Part shown: positions 38,670-51,374 of the stretch, piece by piece
Layout: each line of letters opens with the position of its first letter
Numbering within the stretch: position 1 is the stretch's first letter
Assembly (NCBI GenBank): GCA_051252415.1
Contig: JBPOGA010000006.1
Span: 1-64,000 of the forward strand
Origin: JBPOFY01 sp051252415
Lineage (GTDB): Bacteria; Verrucomicrobiota; Verrucomicrobiia; Opitutales; Coraliomargaritaceae
Direction: 5' to 3'
Length of the DNA: 64,000 nucleotides
Program-made: the position numbers and the translations under genes
The notes under the pieces: generated by a model
What the model saw: the letters and a program-made list of their open reading frames with translations, nothing else
What the model was told of the DNA's origin: nothing
The model's database searches: none

Positions 38670-38673
<4 letters not shown>
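38308..38673 (+). CDS. YccV/HspQ-like hemimethylated-DNA-binding domain protein
   Basis: A 121-aa product from GTG 38308. Residues ~19-105 match the YccV/HspQ domain: FEIGTIVQHKLYGYRGVIV, KQPWYHVLVHDSGG, TYVAQTNLQEDPSKEPVEHP. In enterobacteria HspQ is a specificity factor for the Lon protease and was first described as binding hemimethylated oriC DNA; which role applies here is unknown. It lies 31 bases after ispH on the same strand, probably in the same transcript, and is tail-to-tail with miaB with a 4-base overlap (38670-38673). Confidence 0.82.
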
Positions 38674-40052
<1,379 letters not shown>

Positions 40053-40198
40053 GAGGAAATCGGACAGTGTTGAGCTTGAGCACTTTGTAAACTCAGAAAT
40101 CTAATCTAGTTTTTCTGAGTTGTTATAAAAGTTTGAAAATAAGGTGAAGCACCCTGCTTTTCTTGCATTGGTAGTTAGGTTTAGGTTTTAAATAACGT

Positions 40199-40768
40199 AT
40201 GTCTAATATCCCAGCCCGGCAGGCCATTTTACTTAAAGCAGGTGAGTTGTTTCATAAACGCGGCTATGCAGCTGTATCTATCGAGCAGATAATTAAAGCC
40301 AGTGGGCTACCGAAATCGGATTTTTATCAGAATTATAGTTCGAAGTCTAAATTGGGCCAGGCCTGGTTAGCGCGATTATCCAAGCAGATGGGCCATGTAA
40401 ACGATGGGTTTTTAGAGAAGCCTGGTGACCGTGATCGTCGTTTGCGCAGATATTTCTTTTCGATGCGTAGTTGGTTGGAGAACAGTAACTTCCGTTCATG
40501 TCAGTTCGCGAATACTGCGGCTTGTGTCGATTTTGAAGAGGATCCAGAGATGATGGATTTGATCGATCAGTATAAACGTGCGCAGCGTAAATTCTTCATC
40601 GATTTGGTTGGCAGCTTGGTTCCTGCAGAGGATGCTCAACGTATTGGCACAGCAGTTTTTTTGCTGTATTCAGGTGCGATGGCAGAAGCTCAAAATCTCA
40701 AAGCAACGTGGCCTTTGGATGATGCTTTGGCGATGTCTGAGAAGCTTTGCGACGTGAACCAGAAATAG
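40199..40768 (+). CDS. TetR/AcrR family transcriptional regulator
   Basis: A 189-aa DNA-binding regulator. Residues ~6-55 are the TetR helix-turn-helix: ILLKAGELFHKRGYAAVSIE, then IIKASGLPKSDFYQNYSSK. The C-terminal ligand-binding domain resembles the TetR_C group of the AcrR/YxaF kind (FRSCQFANTAACVDF, ALFLLYSGAMAEAQ-like). The cysteine at SCQF is common in this subgroup. ahpC-ahpD lies downstream in the same direction, so it could regulate them, or its own expression, through palindromes in the gap. Neither is shown. Confidence 0.88.
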   Translation: MSNIPARQAILLKAGELFHKRGYAAVSIEQIIKASGLPKSDFYQNYSSKSKLGQAWLARLSKQMGHVNDGFLEKPGDRDRRLRRYFFSMRSWLENSNFRSCQFANTAACVDFEEDPEMMDLIDQYKRAQRKFFIDLVGSLVPAEDAQRIGTAVFLLYSGAMAEAQNLKATWPLDDALAMSEKLCDVNQK

Positions 40769-40799
40769 TCTAAGGTTCTGCCGTTGTAAAATGAAAGCG

Positions 40800-40895
40800 T
40801 TCTAGGGGCTAGAATGGCTAGTATTTGTAATGCAAGTAGCGTAGTTGCCGAAAAATATTTTTGGCTGGCTTGACTCTAATCGTTGCAGCCGCAAC
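40800..40895 (+). promoter_or_regulatory. Candidate operator/promoter between the TetR gene and ahpC
   Basis: TTCTAG-GGG-CTAGAA is a perfect inverted repeat at 40800-40814. GTTGC-AGCC-GCAAC is another at 40882-40895, lying just after a TTGACT (-35-like) near 40870. Both fall in the 171-base leader of ahpC. They could be TetR or oxidative-stress regulator sites. Confidence 0.35.
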
Positions 40896-40939
40896 CTCGC
40901 GTGCTTTCACACAAATTGGCTATAAACTAAGCACATACT

Positions 40940-41467
40940 ATGATCACAGTCGGAGACAACTTCCCTCAATTTAATGTAAAAGCCTGTAACGGCTTAACTA
41001 ATGACGACATCACTGAGTTCACTAATGACAGCTTTGCTGGCAAGTGGCAGGTGTTTTTCTTCTATCCGAAGGATTTCACATTTGTTTGCCCAACTGAAAT
41101 CGTTGAGTTCAGCAAAAACAACGAAGAGTTCGCAGACCGCGACGCAGTTGTGATTGGTGGTAGCGCAGACAATGAGTTCTGTCACCTCGCATGGCGTAAT
41201 GACCACGAAGATCTTCGTGAGCTGCAGATTCCGCTTATTGCTGCTCCAAAGCTTGCTCGTGAGTTAGGTATTCTAGATCAAGAGGAGAATGTCTGCCTAC
41301 GTGCGACATTCATCGTCGACCCACATGGTGTTGTTCAATATGCATCTGCGAACAACCTTAGCGTTGGTCGTAATGTCTCTGAAATCATTCGCGTGCTCGA
41401 CGCGATTCAGTCTGATGAGCTTTGCCCATGTAACTGGAAGAAGGGTGAAGAAACCATCAAAGTTTAA
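40940..41467 (+). CDS. ahpC: Peroxiredoxin, AhpC type
   Basis: Reduces hydrogen peroxide and organic peroxides. The 175-aa product has the peroxidatic Cys50 in DFTFVCPTEI and C-terminal cysteines Cys162 and Cys164 (LCPCNWKKGEE), which can serve as resolving residues. NNLSVGRNVSEIIRVLDAIQ is the usual AhpC C-terminal helix. The product is slightly shorter than E. coli AhpC (187 aa). It is five bases upstream of the ahpD-like gene, which in mycobacteria supplies electrons to AhpC, so the two likely form a peroxide-detoxifying pair in the cytosol. Confidence 0.93.
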   Translation: MITVGDNFPQFNVKACNGLTNDDITEFTNDSFAGKWQVFFFYPKDFTFVCPTEIVEFSKNNEEFADRDAVVIGGSADNEFCHLAWRNDHEDLRELQIPLIAAPKLARELGILDQEENVCLRATFIVDPHGVVQYASANNLSVGRNVSEIIRVLDAIQSDELCPCNWKKGEETIKV

Positions 41468-41472
41468 AACTT

Positions 41473-41997
41473 ATGGAAAAGACCGCCGAACTTCTGTCTA
41501 AGCTTCCTGAAGAAGCCAAAGATCTCCGGATCAACCTCAAGCGTGTGCTTGGAGGTGAATCGCTAAGCCAAGAACAAACTTGGGGCACGGCTCTGGCGGC
41601 TGCTTACTACATTCGTCATGCGGAGCTTAGTGCAGCTATTTTGGCAGATGCCAAAGCAGCAGGTGTCGTTGATGGCATCATCGAAGACGCGCGCGGTGCT
41701 GCAGCAATCATGGGAATGAACACGATCTATTATCGTTTTCGTCACCTAATGAATTCGGATGCATATAATCAGCGTCCAGCAAACTTGCGTATGATGCGTA
41801 TGCAGCAAGTGGCGACATCCAAGGTAAACTTCGAATTGTTTTCAATCGGACCGGCCGCTCTTGCAGGATGTGAAATGTGCCTAAAAGCGCATGAAGCAGC
41901 TGTTAAGAAAGATGGTTTGAATGAAGAGAATGTGCACGATGCAGTGCGTATTTCGGCGATTTTACATGGAGTGGCTGTCGCACTGGAAATGGCGTAG
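41473..41997 (+). CDS. ahpD: AhpD-like alkylhydroperoxidase / carboxymuconolactone decarboxylase family
   Basis: A 174-aa helical product with the AhpD active site Cys133-x2-Cys136-x3-His140 (GCEMCLKAHE), which forms a disulfide relay. The N-terminal half ALAAAYYIRHAELSAAILAD and the late LNEENVHDAVRISAILHGVA match AhpD. The predicted role is a reductant for the AhpC peroxiredoxin encoded five bases upstream, receiving electrons from a lipoamide-type system. A terminator follows directly, so ahpC-ahpD is a two-gene operon. Confidence 0.9.
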   Translation: MEKTAELLSKLPEEAKDLRINLKRVLGGESLSQEQTWGTALAAAYYIRHAELSAAILADAKAAGVVDGIIEDARGAAAIMGMNTIYYRFRHLMNSDAYNQRPANLRMMRMQQVATSKVNFELFSIGPAALAGCEMCLKAHEAAVKKDGLNEENVHDAVRISAILHGVAVALEMA

Positions 41998-42020
41998 AGC
42001 AACGATGCATTTAATTTTTC

Positions 42021-42050
42021 AAGGGCGTCACGAAGGTGGCGCCCTTTTTT
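42021..42050 (+). terminator. Rho-independent terminator of ahpCD
   Basis: GGGCGTCAC (42023-42031) and GTGGCGCCC (42036-42044) form a stem with one G-T pair and a short loop, followed by a six-T run. Confidence 0.9.
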
Positions 42051-42060
42051 GTCGTGGTGA

Positions 42061-42112
42061 GACAGACATACTTGTCTGTCGGGATTGACTCAGCACAGAC
42101 AGGAATGTCTGT
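42061..42112. repeat. Tandem pair of CAGACA/TGTCTG palindromes
   Basis: GACAGACA-TACT-TGTCTGTC at 42061-42080 and ACAGACA-GGAA-TGTCTGT at 42095-42112 are perfect palindromes with four-base centres, about 33 bases apart centre to centre. They lie between the ahpCD terminator and the next start codon (42126). They could be operator sites for a dimeric regulator or copies of an interspersed repeat. Confidence 0.55.
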
Positions 42113-42125
42113 TTTACTATCTTTG

Positions 42126-42530
42126 ATGAACAACAACTATACAGTTTTCGTATACGGCACACTCAAACCGGGAGGACATTATTGGCCTCGATTTTGTGAG
42201 GGTAAGGTCAGCGAGGTGGTGCCAGCAAAAGTCCACGGGGAACTTTATGACTTACATGTAGGTTACCCAGGTGCTTTCTTTCGTGGTGCAGATTGGGTGC
42301 AAGGTTGCTTGCTTAGCTTTGAAAATGAAGCCGACTTTTTGCAGTTAGATTGGTTGGAAGGCTATGAACCACAGAGAAGCCCTTCCGAGAATGAATATAA
42401 TCGTCTCAAGGTGCCTTGCTACTCGCCGAAGGGTGAAGCACTTGGCGATTTCTGGGCATATGAAATGACCGAAGCTACGATGACGCAGCACAAAGGCATG
42501 CGTATCGAAAGTGGTGACTGGCCTATTTAG
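42126..42530 (+). CDS. Gamma-glutamylcyclotransferase-like (AIG2/GGCT) protein
   Basis: A 134-aa product from ATG 42126. It begins with the fold signature YTVFVYGTLKPGGHYW, the glycine-containing loop that binds the substrate carboxylate. The later LDWLEGYEP stretch contains the acidic residue at the expected catalytic position, and FWAYEM completes the barrel. The family releases 5-oxoproline from gamma-glutamyl peptides or amines; the exact substrate cannot be told. The in-frame upstream extension to 42036 runs through the ahpCD terminator and is not credible. The gene is convergent with the SDR-fusion gene. Confidence 0.82.
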   Translation: MNNNYTVFVYGTLKPGGHYWPRFCEGKVSEVVPAKVHGELYDLHVGYPGAFFRGADWVQGCLLSFENEADFLQLDWLEGYEPQRSPSENEYNRLKVPCYSPKGEALGDFWAYEMTEATMTQHKGMRIESGDWPI

Positions 42531-42537
42531 TTAGCCG

Positions 42538-44160
42538 TTATTCAGTCTTTGGTGTTTTCTTAGTCGCTTTTTTCTTAGCCGCCTTTTTTGCAGCTTTCTT
42601 GGCAGGTGTTTTCTTGGTAGTCGTCTTTTTCGCGGCTTTCTTTGTCGCCGTTTTCTTTATAGCTACTTTTTTAGCCGCTTTTTTAGTGGCTACTTTTTTG
42701 GCTGCTTTCTTTGCGGCTTTTTTAGCTACTGGCTTAGATTCTTTGGCTGGTGCCTTTTCGGCGGGCGCTGTTTGAGGAGACTTCTTTTCAGGTGTTGCCT
42801 TAGTTTGTTTTTGCTCGGAAGCCTTTGGCTTGTCCGTGTGTTCATGCTTCGGCTTGCCCTCATTTCCACGACGGCGACGATTCCGGTTTGGCTTAGGAGA
42901 TCCCTCTTGGTCTTTGTTGGCTACGGATTTTTCCTGTTGGCTCGATGGAATGTTGGAGTGTTGAGATGCCTTGTCTGAGTGCTGGGCGGAACCCTTATTA
43001 TCGCGATCGCGGCGGCGATTACGGCTTGATTTTGGAGCACGCTCTTGGCCTTCATTTGCTAAGGAATTGTCCTGCTTGTTTGATGAAGGATCAGGTTGTT
43101 GAGGTGTATTGCCAGAGTGTTGTGTGGAGTCCTTATTATCGCGATCGCGGTTACGATTACGTCCACCACGACGGCGGCCACGACGATTCTTGGCCTGGCC
43201 TCCTCCTTCTGTATTGGATTGAGCAGGTCCTTGGTTTCGCTGATTATCATTACGCGGCTTCTTTTCTTTCGGTTCGTAGCGCTCAGGGTTCACCTCAAAG
43301 TCTTCAATAGCAGCTGCGATTTTTTCTTCCATTTCCTCATCGGTATAAGGAATGGTGCGGTCGATACGCTCAGGCTGTTTTGTAGTGATCTTAGGTTCTT
43401 CCGGTGGGCAGTAGTCTGCTGGTGGAAGAACGATCGCATTGTAAGGGTCGACTGGGATAGGAGTCTCTGGCAGCGCATCATTTGCATCGGCGCTGAGGCG
43501 TGGGTGCAATGTGATCTCGTTGGGCACGTTGGACTCATTTGCATTGAGTAGAAATTCTACGGTGCGGGCGACTTGCTCGGGGTCGATACGAGTTTGCTCA
43601 AGCAGTTCATCACTGACGGTGCCCGCTGGAAGCTCTGAGTTTTGCCGAACAATGAGGTTGGTGATTTTGAGTCCCGCGTCACGAGCTTGATCGAATAGTG
43701 CCTTATTCATTTCGCGGAGACCGCCTTCAATCAAGGCGTTGACTGCGCTTGGTTGATTACCGCTTTTGTTGGCTGGAATGATGTTGATCAACTGGCCACG
43801 GAAACGAAGTAAATTTGGCAAAGCTAGGCGCGTCAGCATGACGGGTCCGAGTAAGCCGATTTTTAAAATGGCTTCGAGGTTCCCGACAGGCAGGTTTTCA
43901 AATGCGGCACCTGGGGTGACGTCGATCGCGTGAACCAAGATGTCAAGGCGCCCTTCCTTTTCAAGGATCTCGCTGGTGACTTGCTGCACAGAGCTAAGTT
44001 CACTGACGTCGATGGCGTGTGCGACGAAATTACGATCCGCGAAAGACAGCCGTGAAAGGTTATTACCGATACCGTGCACTCGGCAACCCTGCCGAATGAG
44101 GCCTTCAATGATCCGGAGACCGAGAGGTGTCTCGGCGCCGGTGACAATTGCAATGTCCAT
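42538..44160 (-). CDS. SDR-fold protein with degenerate active site fused to a histone-H1-like tail
   Basis: A 540-aa two-part protein. Residues ~1-225 have a short-chain dehydrogenase Rossmann fold: TGAETPLGLRI at 7-17, DVSELSSVQQV, and strands in order. The classical residues are missing. The NNAG motif reads HAID (77-80), and the Tyr-x3-Lys pair is Val140 and Ile144 in SAVNALIEGG, so activity is doubtful. Residues ~270-450 are low-complexity, rich in Arg, Asn, Gln and Ser, with near-repeats NRRRDRDNKGS. Residues ~450-540 are Lys/Ala/Thr repeats (AKKAAKK, TKKTPAKKA) like bacterial histone-H1 homologues, which bind nucleic acid. The whole looks like a nucleic-acid-binding protein with a vestigial NAD-type head. 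Confidence 0.8.
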   Translation of the reverse strand: MDIAIVTGAETPLGLRIIEGLIRQGCRVHGIGNNLSRLSFADRNFVAHAIDVSELSSVQQVTSEILEKEGRLDILVHAIDVTPGAAFENLPVGNLEAILKIGLLGPVMLTRLALPNLLRFRGQLINIIPANKSGNQPSAVNALIEGGLREMNKALFDQARDAGLKITNLIVRQNSELPAGTVSDELLEQTRIDPEQVARTVEFLLNANESNVPNEITLHPRLSADANDALPETPIPVDPYNAIVLPPADYCPPEEPKITTKQPERIDRTIPYTDEEMEEKIAAAIEDFEVNPERYEPKEKKPRNDNQRNQGPAQSNTEGGGQAKNRRGRRRGGRNRNRDRDNKDSTQHSGNTPQQPDPSSNKQDNSLANEGQERAPKSSRNRRRDRDNKGSAQHSDKASQHSNIPSSQQEKSVANKDQEGSPKPNRNRRRRGNEGKPKHEHTDKPKASEQKQTKATPEKKSPQTAPAEKAPAKESKPVAKKAAKKAAKKVATKKAAKKVAIKKTATKKAAKKTTTKKTPAKKAAKKAAKKKATKKTPKTE

Positions 44161-44274
44161 GTTATGTAAAATTGGCTCGTTCTACGGAGAACTCCCGGAA
44201 TGGGGTTCGTCTGAGACGCAGTTGAGTGTCCGATAATTTCGGATAAATATAAGTTTGGTTGGTAGATCGATATG

Positions 44275-44288
44275 ATCCACAAGTGGAT
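44275..44288. repeat. Palindrome ATCCAC-AA-GTGGAT
   Basis: Perfect six-base arms with a two-base centre. On opposite strands it contains two 9-mers, each one mismatch from the DnaA box TTATCCACA. It lies in the 168-base gap upstream of the SDR-fusion gene. With no T-run it is not a terminator; it may be a protein-binding site. Confidence 0.35.
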
Positions 44289-44328
44289 AAGAGGAGTTTC
44301 GAAACCAGTCTTTGGCAATGGTAATCTT

Positions 44329-44982
44329 TTAGGACTTTCCTAAGAGATGAACCAATTCCTCTAGTGAATGCACCACGGGCGCGCCTGTTATTTCAAGGCG
44401 CTCAGGTGTGTGGTGGCCGTGCGCCATGAGGATGCAAGATGTGCCAATGGCTTCGGCAACTTCAAAGTCGTGTAAGGTGTCACCAACGAGGACAACCTCC
44501 TCAGGCTGCCAATTCAGTTTCTCGATCCATCGCTTCCCCTGCCCCACTTTGCCTTGAGCATAGATATTATCGGTGCCCATGAGCCCCGTGAAGTGTGGGC
44601 GGATACCAAAGTGTTGAATGCCGAAGTCGAGGGCTTCTTGTTTTGCTGCTGAAAGCACAGAGTGGGTATGCCCGAGTTCAGTGAGTCGAGTCAGTATATC
44701 GGATGTTTCTGGGTGCAGTGCGGTTTCGGTCAACCAGCGTGCTTCGTAGTCACTGATGAATTCATGGCTGACCTTCTCAAAGCTGTCTGTGTCCGTATCA
44801 AACCCGAGATACTCGTAAAAGTGAATGACGGGAAAACCGAAGTTTTGCCTATAGGTGTCTTCTGTGATGGCTGCCCTATTCCGTCTGGCGAGCAGTCCAT
44901 TGAGCACTTCTACACACAACCATGTGTCATTGAGTAATGTGCCATTCCAGTCCCAGATAATGTGCTTGTAGCGTGTGCTCAT
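44329..44982 (-). CDS. HAD superfamily phosphatase (phosphoglycolate phosphatase-like)
   Basis: A 217-aa cytosolic HAD hydrolase. Motif I is DWNGTLL with nucleophile Asp11; the usual second Asp is Asn13, as in a known HAD subset, which may alter acid-base catalysis. The cap is helical (~20-85). Motif II is SVLSAAK near 108-114, Lys150 could be motif III, and motif IV is GDTLHDFEVA with Asp168 and Asp172. Closest to phosphoglycolate phosphatase or pyrophosphatase types; the substrate is unknown. Its ATG abuts the stop of the upstream membrane gene in an ogt-membrane protein-HAD operon. Confidence 0.85.
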   Translation of the reverse strand: MSTRYKHIIWDWNGTLLNDTWLCVEVLNGLLARRNRAAITEDTYRQNFGFPVIHFYEYLGFDTDTDSFEKVSHEFISDYEARWLTETALHPETSDILTRLTELGHTHSVLSAAKQEALDFGIQHFGIRPHFTGLMGTDNIYAQGKVGQGKRWIEKLNWQPEEVVLVGDTLHDFEVAEAIGTSCILMAHGHHTPERLEITGAPVVHSLEELVHLLGKS

Positions 44983-45411
44983 TTAATCGAGTAGGTCAGG
45001 GTTACGTTGAAAAATCACGGCTGGCACCTGCATCAGTGCTAGGAAGATCAATGTGCCCTCAAAGCCAGGCACGCCAAGACGTTCACCGCGGTCGGCCGCC
45101 GCGATGTAGGCAAACATCACTGTTGCGATCATGAGAAACACGAAAAATATTGAGAGCACGACTAACAGTCCGAATACTTGCTTCCAACGTGCTTCAGGCA
45201 CTTTAGTAAAGGGGACATTGAGTAGTGCGCCATAGATCACATAGTAGATTGTTTGGACCGTGGTAAATAGTCCCATTTCACCACTGATGATGTTAAGTAG
45301 TGCGAGTCCAAACAGTAAGAGGCCTAGAAACTGACCTGCGTAGCGTGCATAGCGCACGCCATCCGGAGGTGTTGAATTGTCTGCTAGGTTCGGTTCGTCT
45401 GTTTGGCTCAT
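44983..45411 (-). CDS. Small membrane protein, unknown function
   Basis: A 142-aa product, not recognised. After a soluble N-terminus of ~24 residues there are about four membrane helices (YAGQFLGLLLFGLALLNII, TTVQTIYYVIYGALLNV, VFGLLVVLSIFFVFLMIATV, TLIFLALMQVPAVIF). Its ATG overlaps the stop of ogt by four bases, and its stop abuts the HAD gene start, so it is translationally linked to both. Nothing suggests a specific transport or enzyme function. Confidence 0.65.
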   Translation of the reverse strand: MSQTDEPNLADNSTPPDGVRYARYAGQFLGLLLFGLALLNIISGEMGLFTTVQTIYYVIYGALLNVPFTKVPEARWKQVFGLLVVLSIFFVFLMIATVMFAYIAAADRGERLGVPGFEGTLIFLALMQVPAVIFQRNPDLLD

Positions 45412-45947
45412 TTGAATATTCTGAGCAAATCACAGCCTGCCTCTTGCTCAGCGTCAAGCAACCTGAGCTTTCTATCCGCGCCCCAACGATAATTACCAAT
45501 GATGCCAGATGCTTGGATGACACGGTGGCATGGGATAATTATAGATATTGGGTTGGCACCGACAGCTGTGCCGACAGCACGGTTGGCCTTTGGATTACCG
45601 ATACGCTCTGCAATAGTCTTATAACTTACAGTTTCGCCTAATGGGATTTCATTAAGCGTTTTCCATACTGATTTTTGAAAATCGGTGCCCTGTGGATCGA
45701 GATATTTCCAGCGTGCAGCTGGTGTAAGCGCTTGATAGTTCTTCAGCCATTTTAGAAAAGCATTACGAAAGACATTGTCTGCAGTGACCGAATCGAAAGC
45801 TAAATCGTCAAAATAGAGCTGCCTCAGACCTTTTTTCGAAAAATGAGCAGTAATTGGTCCCCATTCAGTCATGATTCTACAGCCTATATCATAATTTGCT
45901 GTATAATTGAGCAATGTAGTGAACAAATTATCATTTATACTTGCCAT
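45408..45947 (-). CDS. ogt: Methylated-DNA--[protein]-cysteine S-methyltransferase
   Basis: A suicide DNA repair protein that takes the methyl group from O6-methylguanine. The 179-aa product has the C-terminal domain with GTDFQKSVWKTLNEIPLGET, VSYKTIAERIG, AVGTAVGANPISIIIPCHRV (acceptor Cys140) and a following RWGADRKLRLLDAE. The N-terminal ~80 residues are a shorter regulatory-type domain. It resembles Ogt/AdaB rather than Ada, as no Ada zinc domain is present. It is divergent from recA with only ~60 bases between starts, a natural pairing of two DNA-repair genes. Confidence 0.93.
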   Translation of the reverse strand: MASINDNLFTTLLNYTANYDIGCRIMTEWGPITAHFSKKGLRQLYFDDLAFDSVTADNVFRNAFLKWLKNYQALTPAARWKYLDPQGTDFQKSVWKTLNEIPLGETVSYKTIAERIGNPKANRAVGTAVGANPISIIIPCHRVIQASGIIGNYRWGADRKLRLLDAEQEAGCDLLRIFK

Positions 45948-46006
45948 ACTAGTTGCTTATTCTGATTTTGATCTAAAGAAAAAATTAACCCAAAAAAATT
46001 ACACCT

Positions 46007-47074
<1,068 letters not shown>

Positions 47075-47257
47075 GTGATTTTTGACTAGATCTTGGGGTC
47101 TCTAGCGCGAAGTATTCATGTCCCCTTGCCCTAATACTTTCAAATAATCGATTCTGGAGCGCTTTAAACTTCGAATCTATTTCACTAGTCATAGTGCATC
47201 AGTAAGATGCGCACTTGACGCTGCGCATGATTACGCGAAGTTAGCGGGTCATATATT

Positions 47258-48612
47258 ATGCCAGCCAATGATACAATTGTAGCCCTCTCCACACCAGTCG
47301 GTGAATCCGCCATCGCTTTGATTCGTTTAAGCGGACCAGATTGTTTGGAGCTTGGTTTGTCGATACTCGATCGCCAAAATGGGCTTAAGCCTCGCTATGC
47401 ACATTTTGGTAACTATCTGGATACCAACAAGAAGCAGTTGGACGACTGTGTGTTTACTTACTTTGAACAAGGTAAGTCATTCACTGGTGAAGCGATGCTT
47501 GAAATCGCACCACATGGTAATCCATTGATCGTTCAGAAGATCATGGAAGACTTGGTTGCGCGCGGTTGCCGTCATGCAGAACCAGGTGAGTTTACACGAA
47601 CTGCATTCTTGAACGGCAAGATGGATCTCAGCCAAGCCGAGGCAGTCTCGGATCTTATTCGAGCTCGGTCAGATCGTAGTATTGAAGTTGCGCAGCGTCA
47701 GTTGCATGGATCCGTTGGTCGTAAAATGAGTGAGCTGACTGATCGCTTACTGTCTGTAATGGCACATTTGGAGGCTTATATTGATTTTCCAGAGGAAGAT
47801 TTGCCTGATGAGAATAATGCCGGACCGGCTCAGGATTTGCGTAAATTGATTATTGAAATCAATGAGTTGATTGAGACCCAGCATTACTCCGCCCTACTTC
47901 ATGAAGGTATTAAGACTTTAATTGTCGGCGAGCCAAACGTAGGAAAAAGTAGCTTGATAAATGCTCTCACTGGAGCTGAAAGGTCGATAGTTAGTGATAT
48001 TCCGGGCACTACGCGTGATTATGTTTCTGCATTTCTTATGGTAGGTCCATGGCGTATCGAAATTTTGGATACAGCAGGTCTACATGAGGCCGGTGATGCG
48101 ATTGAGCAACTTGGTATTAATCATACCATTGAGCAGGCTGAGACCGCCGACTTCTTTTTGCTAATGCTTGATGCCTCTGGTGAGTCCCCTACCCTGCCAC
48201 CAGCATTGATTGAGAGAATGACTCCCGATAACACGATTGTTATTGAGAATAAGACTGATTTACCAGGCGCAGCGCCCCACCTCGATTTCTTGGCAGAGTT
48301 TAAGCATGTAAACCTGTCGCTGTTAGAGCGTGAAGGACTCACTGAGTTACGCGCTACGTGGCTGGAGTCAATAGATGCAGGTGTGCAGCAGACTAATACG
48401 GACGGTGTTGTGGTCAATGCACGTCACGCCGCTTCATTGGGCGATGCTCGGGATGCACTTGAATTAGCTTCTGATAAGCTGCGTGATCTCGAGCTATCTG
48501 AACTCGTTGCAGCCGACTTAAGAGACGCAGTAGAATTCATTGGGCAAGTCGTTGGCAAGGTAGACAACGAGCGCATGTTGGATAGCCTGTTTAAACAATT
48601 TTGTATTGGAAA

Positions 48613-48616
<4 letters not shown>
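47258..48616 (+). CDS. mnmE: tRNA uridine-5-carboxymethylaminomethyl modification GTPase MnmE
   Basis: Works with MnmG to make the (c)mnm5 modification of wobble U34 in tRNAs. The 452-aa product has the N-terminal folate-binding domain (TPVGESAIALIRLSGPD, AEPGEFTRTAFLNGKMDLSQ), and a GTPase domain with P-loop GEPNVGKS (224-231), DIPGTTRDYV and DTAGLHEAG. Its NKTD motif reads ENKTDLPG. The C-terminus ends with the required CIGK. ATG 47258. Its TGA overlaps the mnmG start, so both subunits are co-translated. Confidence 0.97.
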
Positions 48617-50490
<1,874 letters not shown>

Positions 50491-50672
50491 AGTTACAGCT
50501 GCGTTACGCTAGGGTAACGGCAGTGTTAAATCGTTTCTAAGTATTCCGTAAGGGAGGTTTAATCGTTGACGAAGTTGCTTGTTTGCAAGGTTTTATAGCG
50601 AATCTTTTGTGGTAATAATTGTCACCTTCTATACTGGTATTATTATGCAATACTCTACTGAATATTTACTGA

Positions 50673-51374
50673 ATGAACGCACCTAAAATTCATCGTATTT
50701 TGGTTCTCGATGATGAACCAGATGTTACTGAATTACTTCAATATAAATTGGAGCAAGCAGGATATCGCTGCATGGTGTTAAATGATCCTCTCCAGTTCAT
50801 TGCGAAAGTGCGTGAGTTCGAACCAGAGTTGATGATCTTGGACATTATGATGCCGGAGTTGAATGGTTTACAGTTGTGTCGTATTGCACGAGCCGACCCT
50901 GCGATGAAGCATATACCGATTGTCTTTTTGAGTGCGAAGGGTGAAGTCGAAGATCGCGTATCAGGATTGGAAACGGGGGCGGACGAATATATATCTAAGC
51001 CGTTTAATACCAAGGAGTTATTGTTGCGCTTGGCGAATATTTTGAACCGTAATATGAAAGCTGAAGCACCAGCAGAGCAGAAGCGAATTCAAATTGCTGG
51101 TGTATTGATTGATGAAGATCACCATCAATTACGTGTTGATGATCGGGAGGTCGTTTTGACGGCTACTGAGTTTCGTTTATTAAAACTGCTAATGGAGCGA
51201 AAAGGGCGAGTGCAATCACGCGAACATTTACTCGTTAATGTCTGGCACTACGACACGGATATTGAAACGCGCACAGTAGATACACATGTGCGCCGTGTTC
51301 GTGAAAAATTAGGTCCATATGCACACTTGATAGAGACTATCCGTGGTGTAGGGTATCGAGCAGTCGATATCTAA
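50673..51374 (+). CDS. phoB: PhoB-like response regulator (OmpR family)
   Basis: A 233-aa two-component regulator. The receiver domain (8-125) has acidic residues Asp13-Asp14, phospho-acceptor Asp57 (LMILDIMMPELNG), Ser near 90 and Lys near 110 (YISKPFNTKEL). The C-terminal winged helix (~140-230) has the OmpR/PhoB pattern LTATEFRLLKLLMERKGRVQ, then TVDTHVRRVREKLG and ETIRGVGYRA. The kinase gene starts inside its stop codon (TAATG). PhoB identity rests on similarity and the PhoR-like partner; pst/phoU genes are not in the window. Confidence 0.85.
   Translation: MNAPKIHRILVLDDEPDVTELLQYKLEQAGYRCMVLNDPLQFIAKVREFEPELMILDIMMPELNGLQLCRIARADPAMKHIPIVFLSAKGEVEDRVSGLETGADEYISKPFNTKELLLRLANILNRNMKAEAPAEQKRIQIAGVLIDEDHHQLRVDDREVVLTATEFRLLKLLMERKGRVQSREHLLVNVWHYDTDIETRTVDTHVRRVREKLGPYAHLIETIRGVGYRAVDI

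Noticed and set aside
42036..42125. Longer start for the gamma-glutamylcyclotransferase-like gene
   Set aside because: The extension translates the ahpCD terminator and the palindromes; the conserved fold starts right at ATG 42126.
45948..46006. SOS/LexA operator in the ogt-recA intergenic region
   Set aside because: Neither CTGT-N8-ACAG nor GAAC-N4-GTTC or TGTTC-N4-GAACA was found by eye in the 59 bases.
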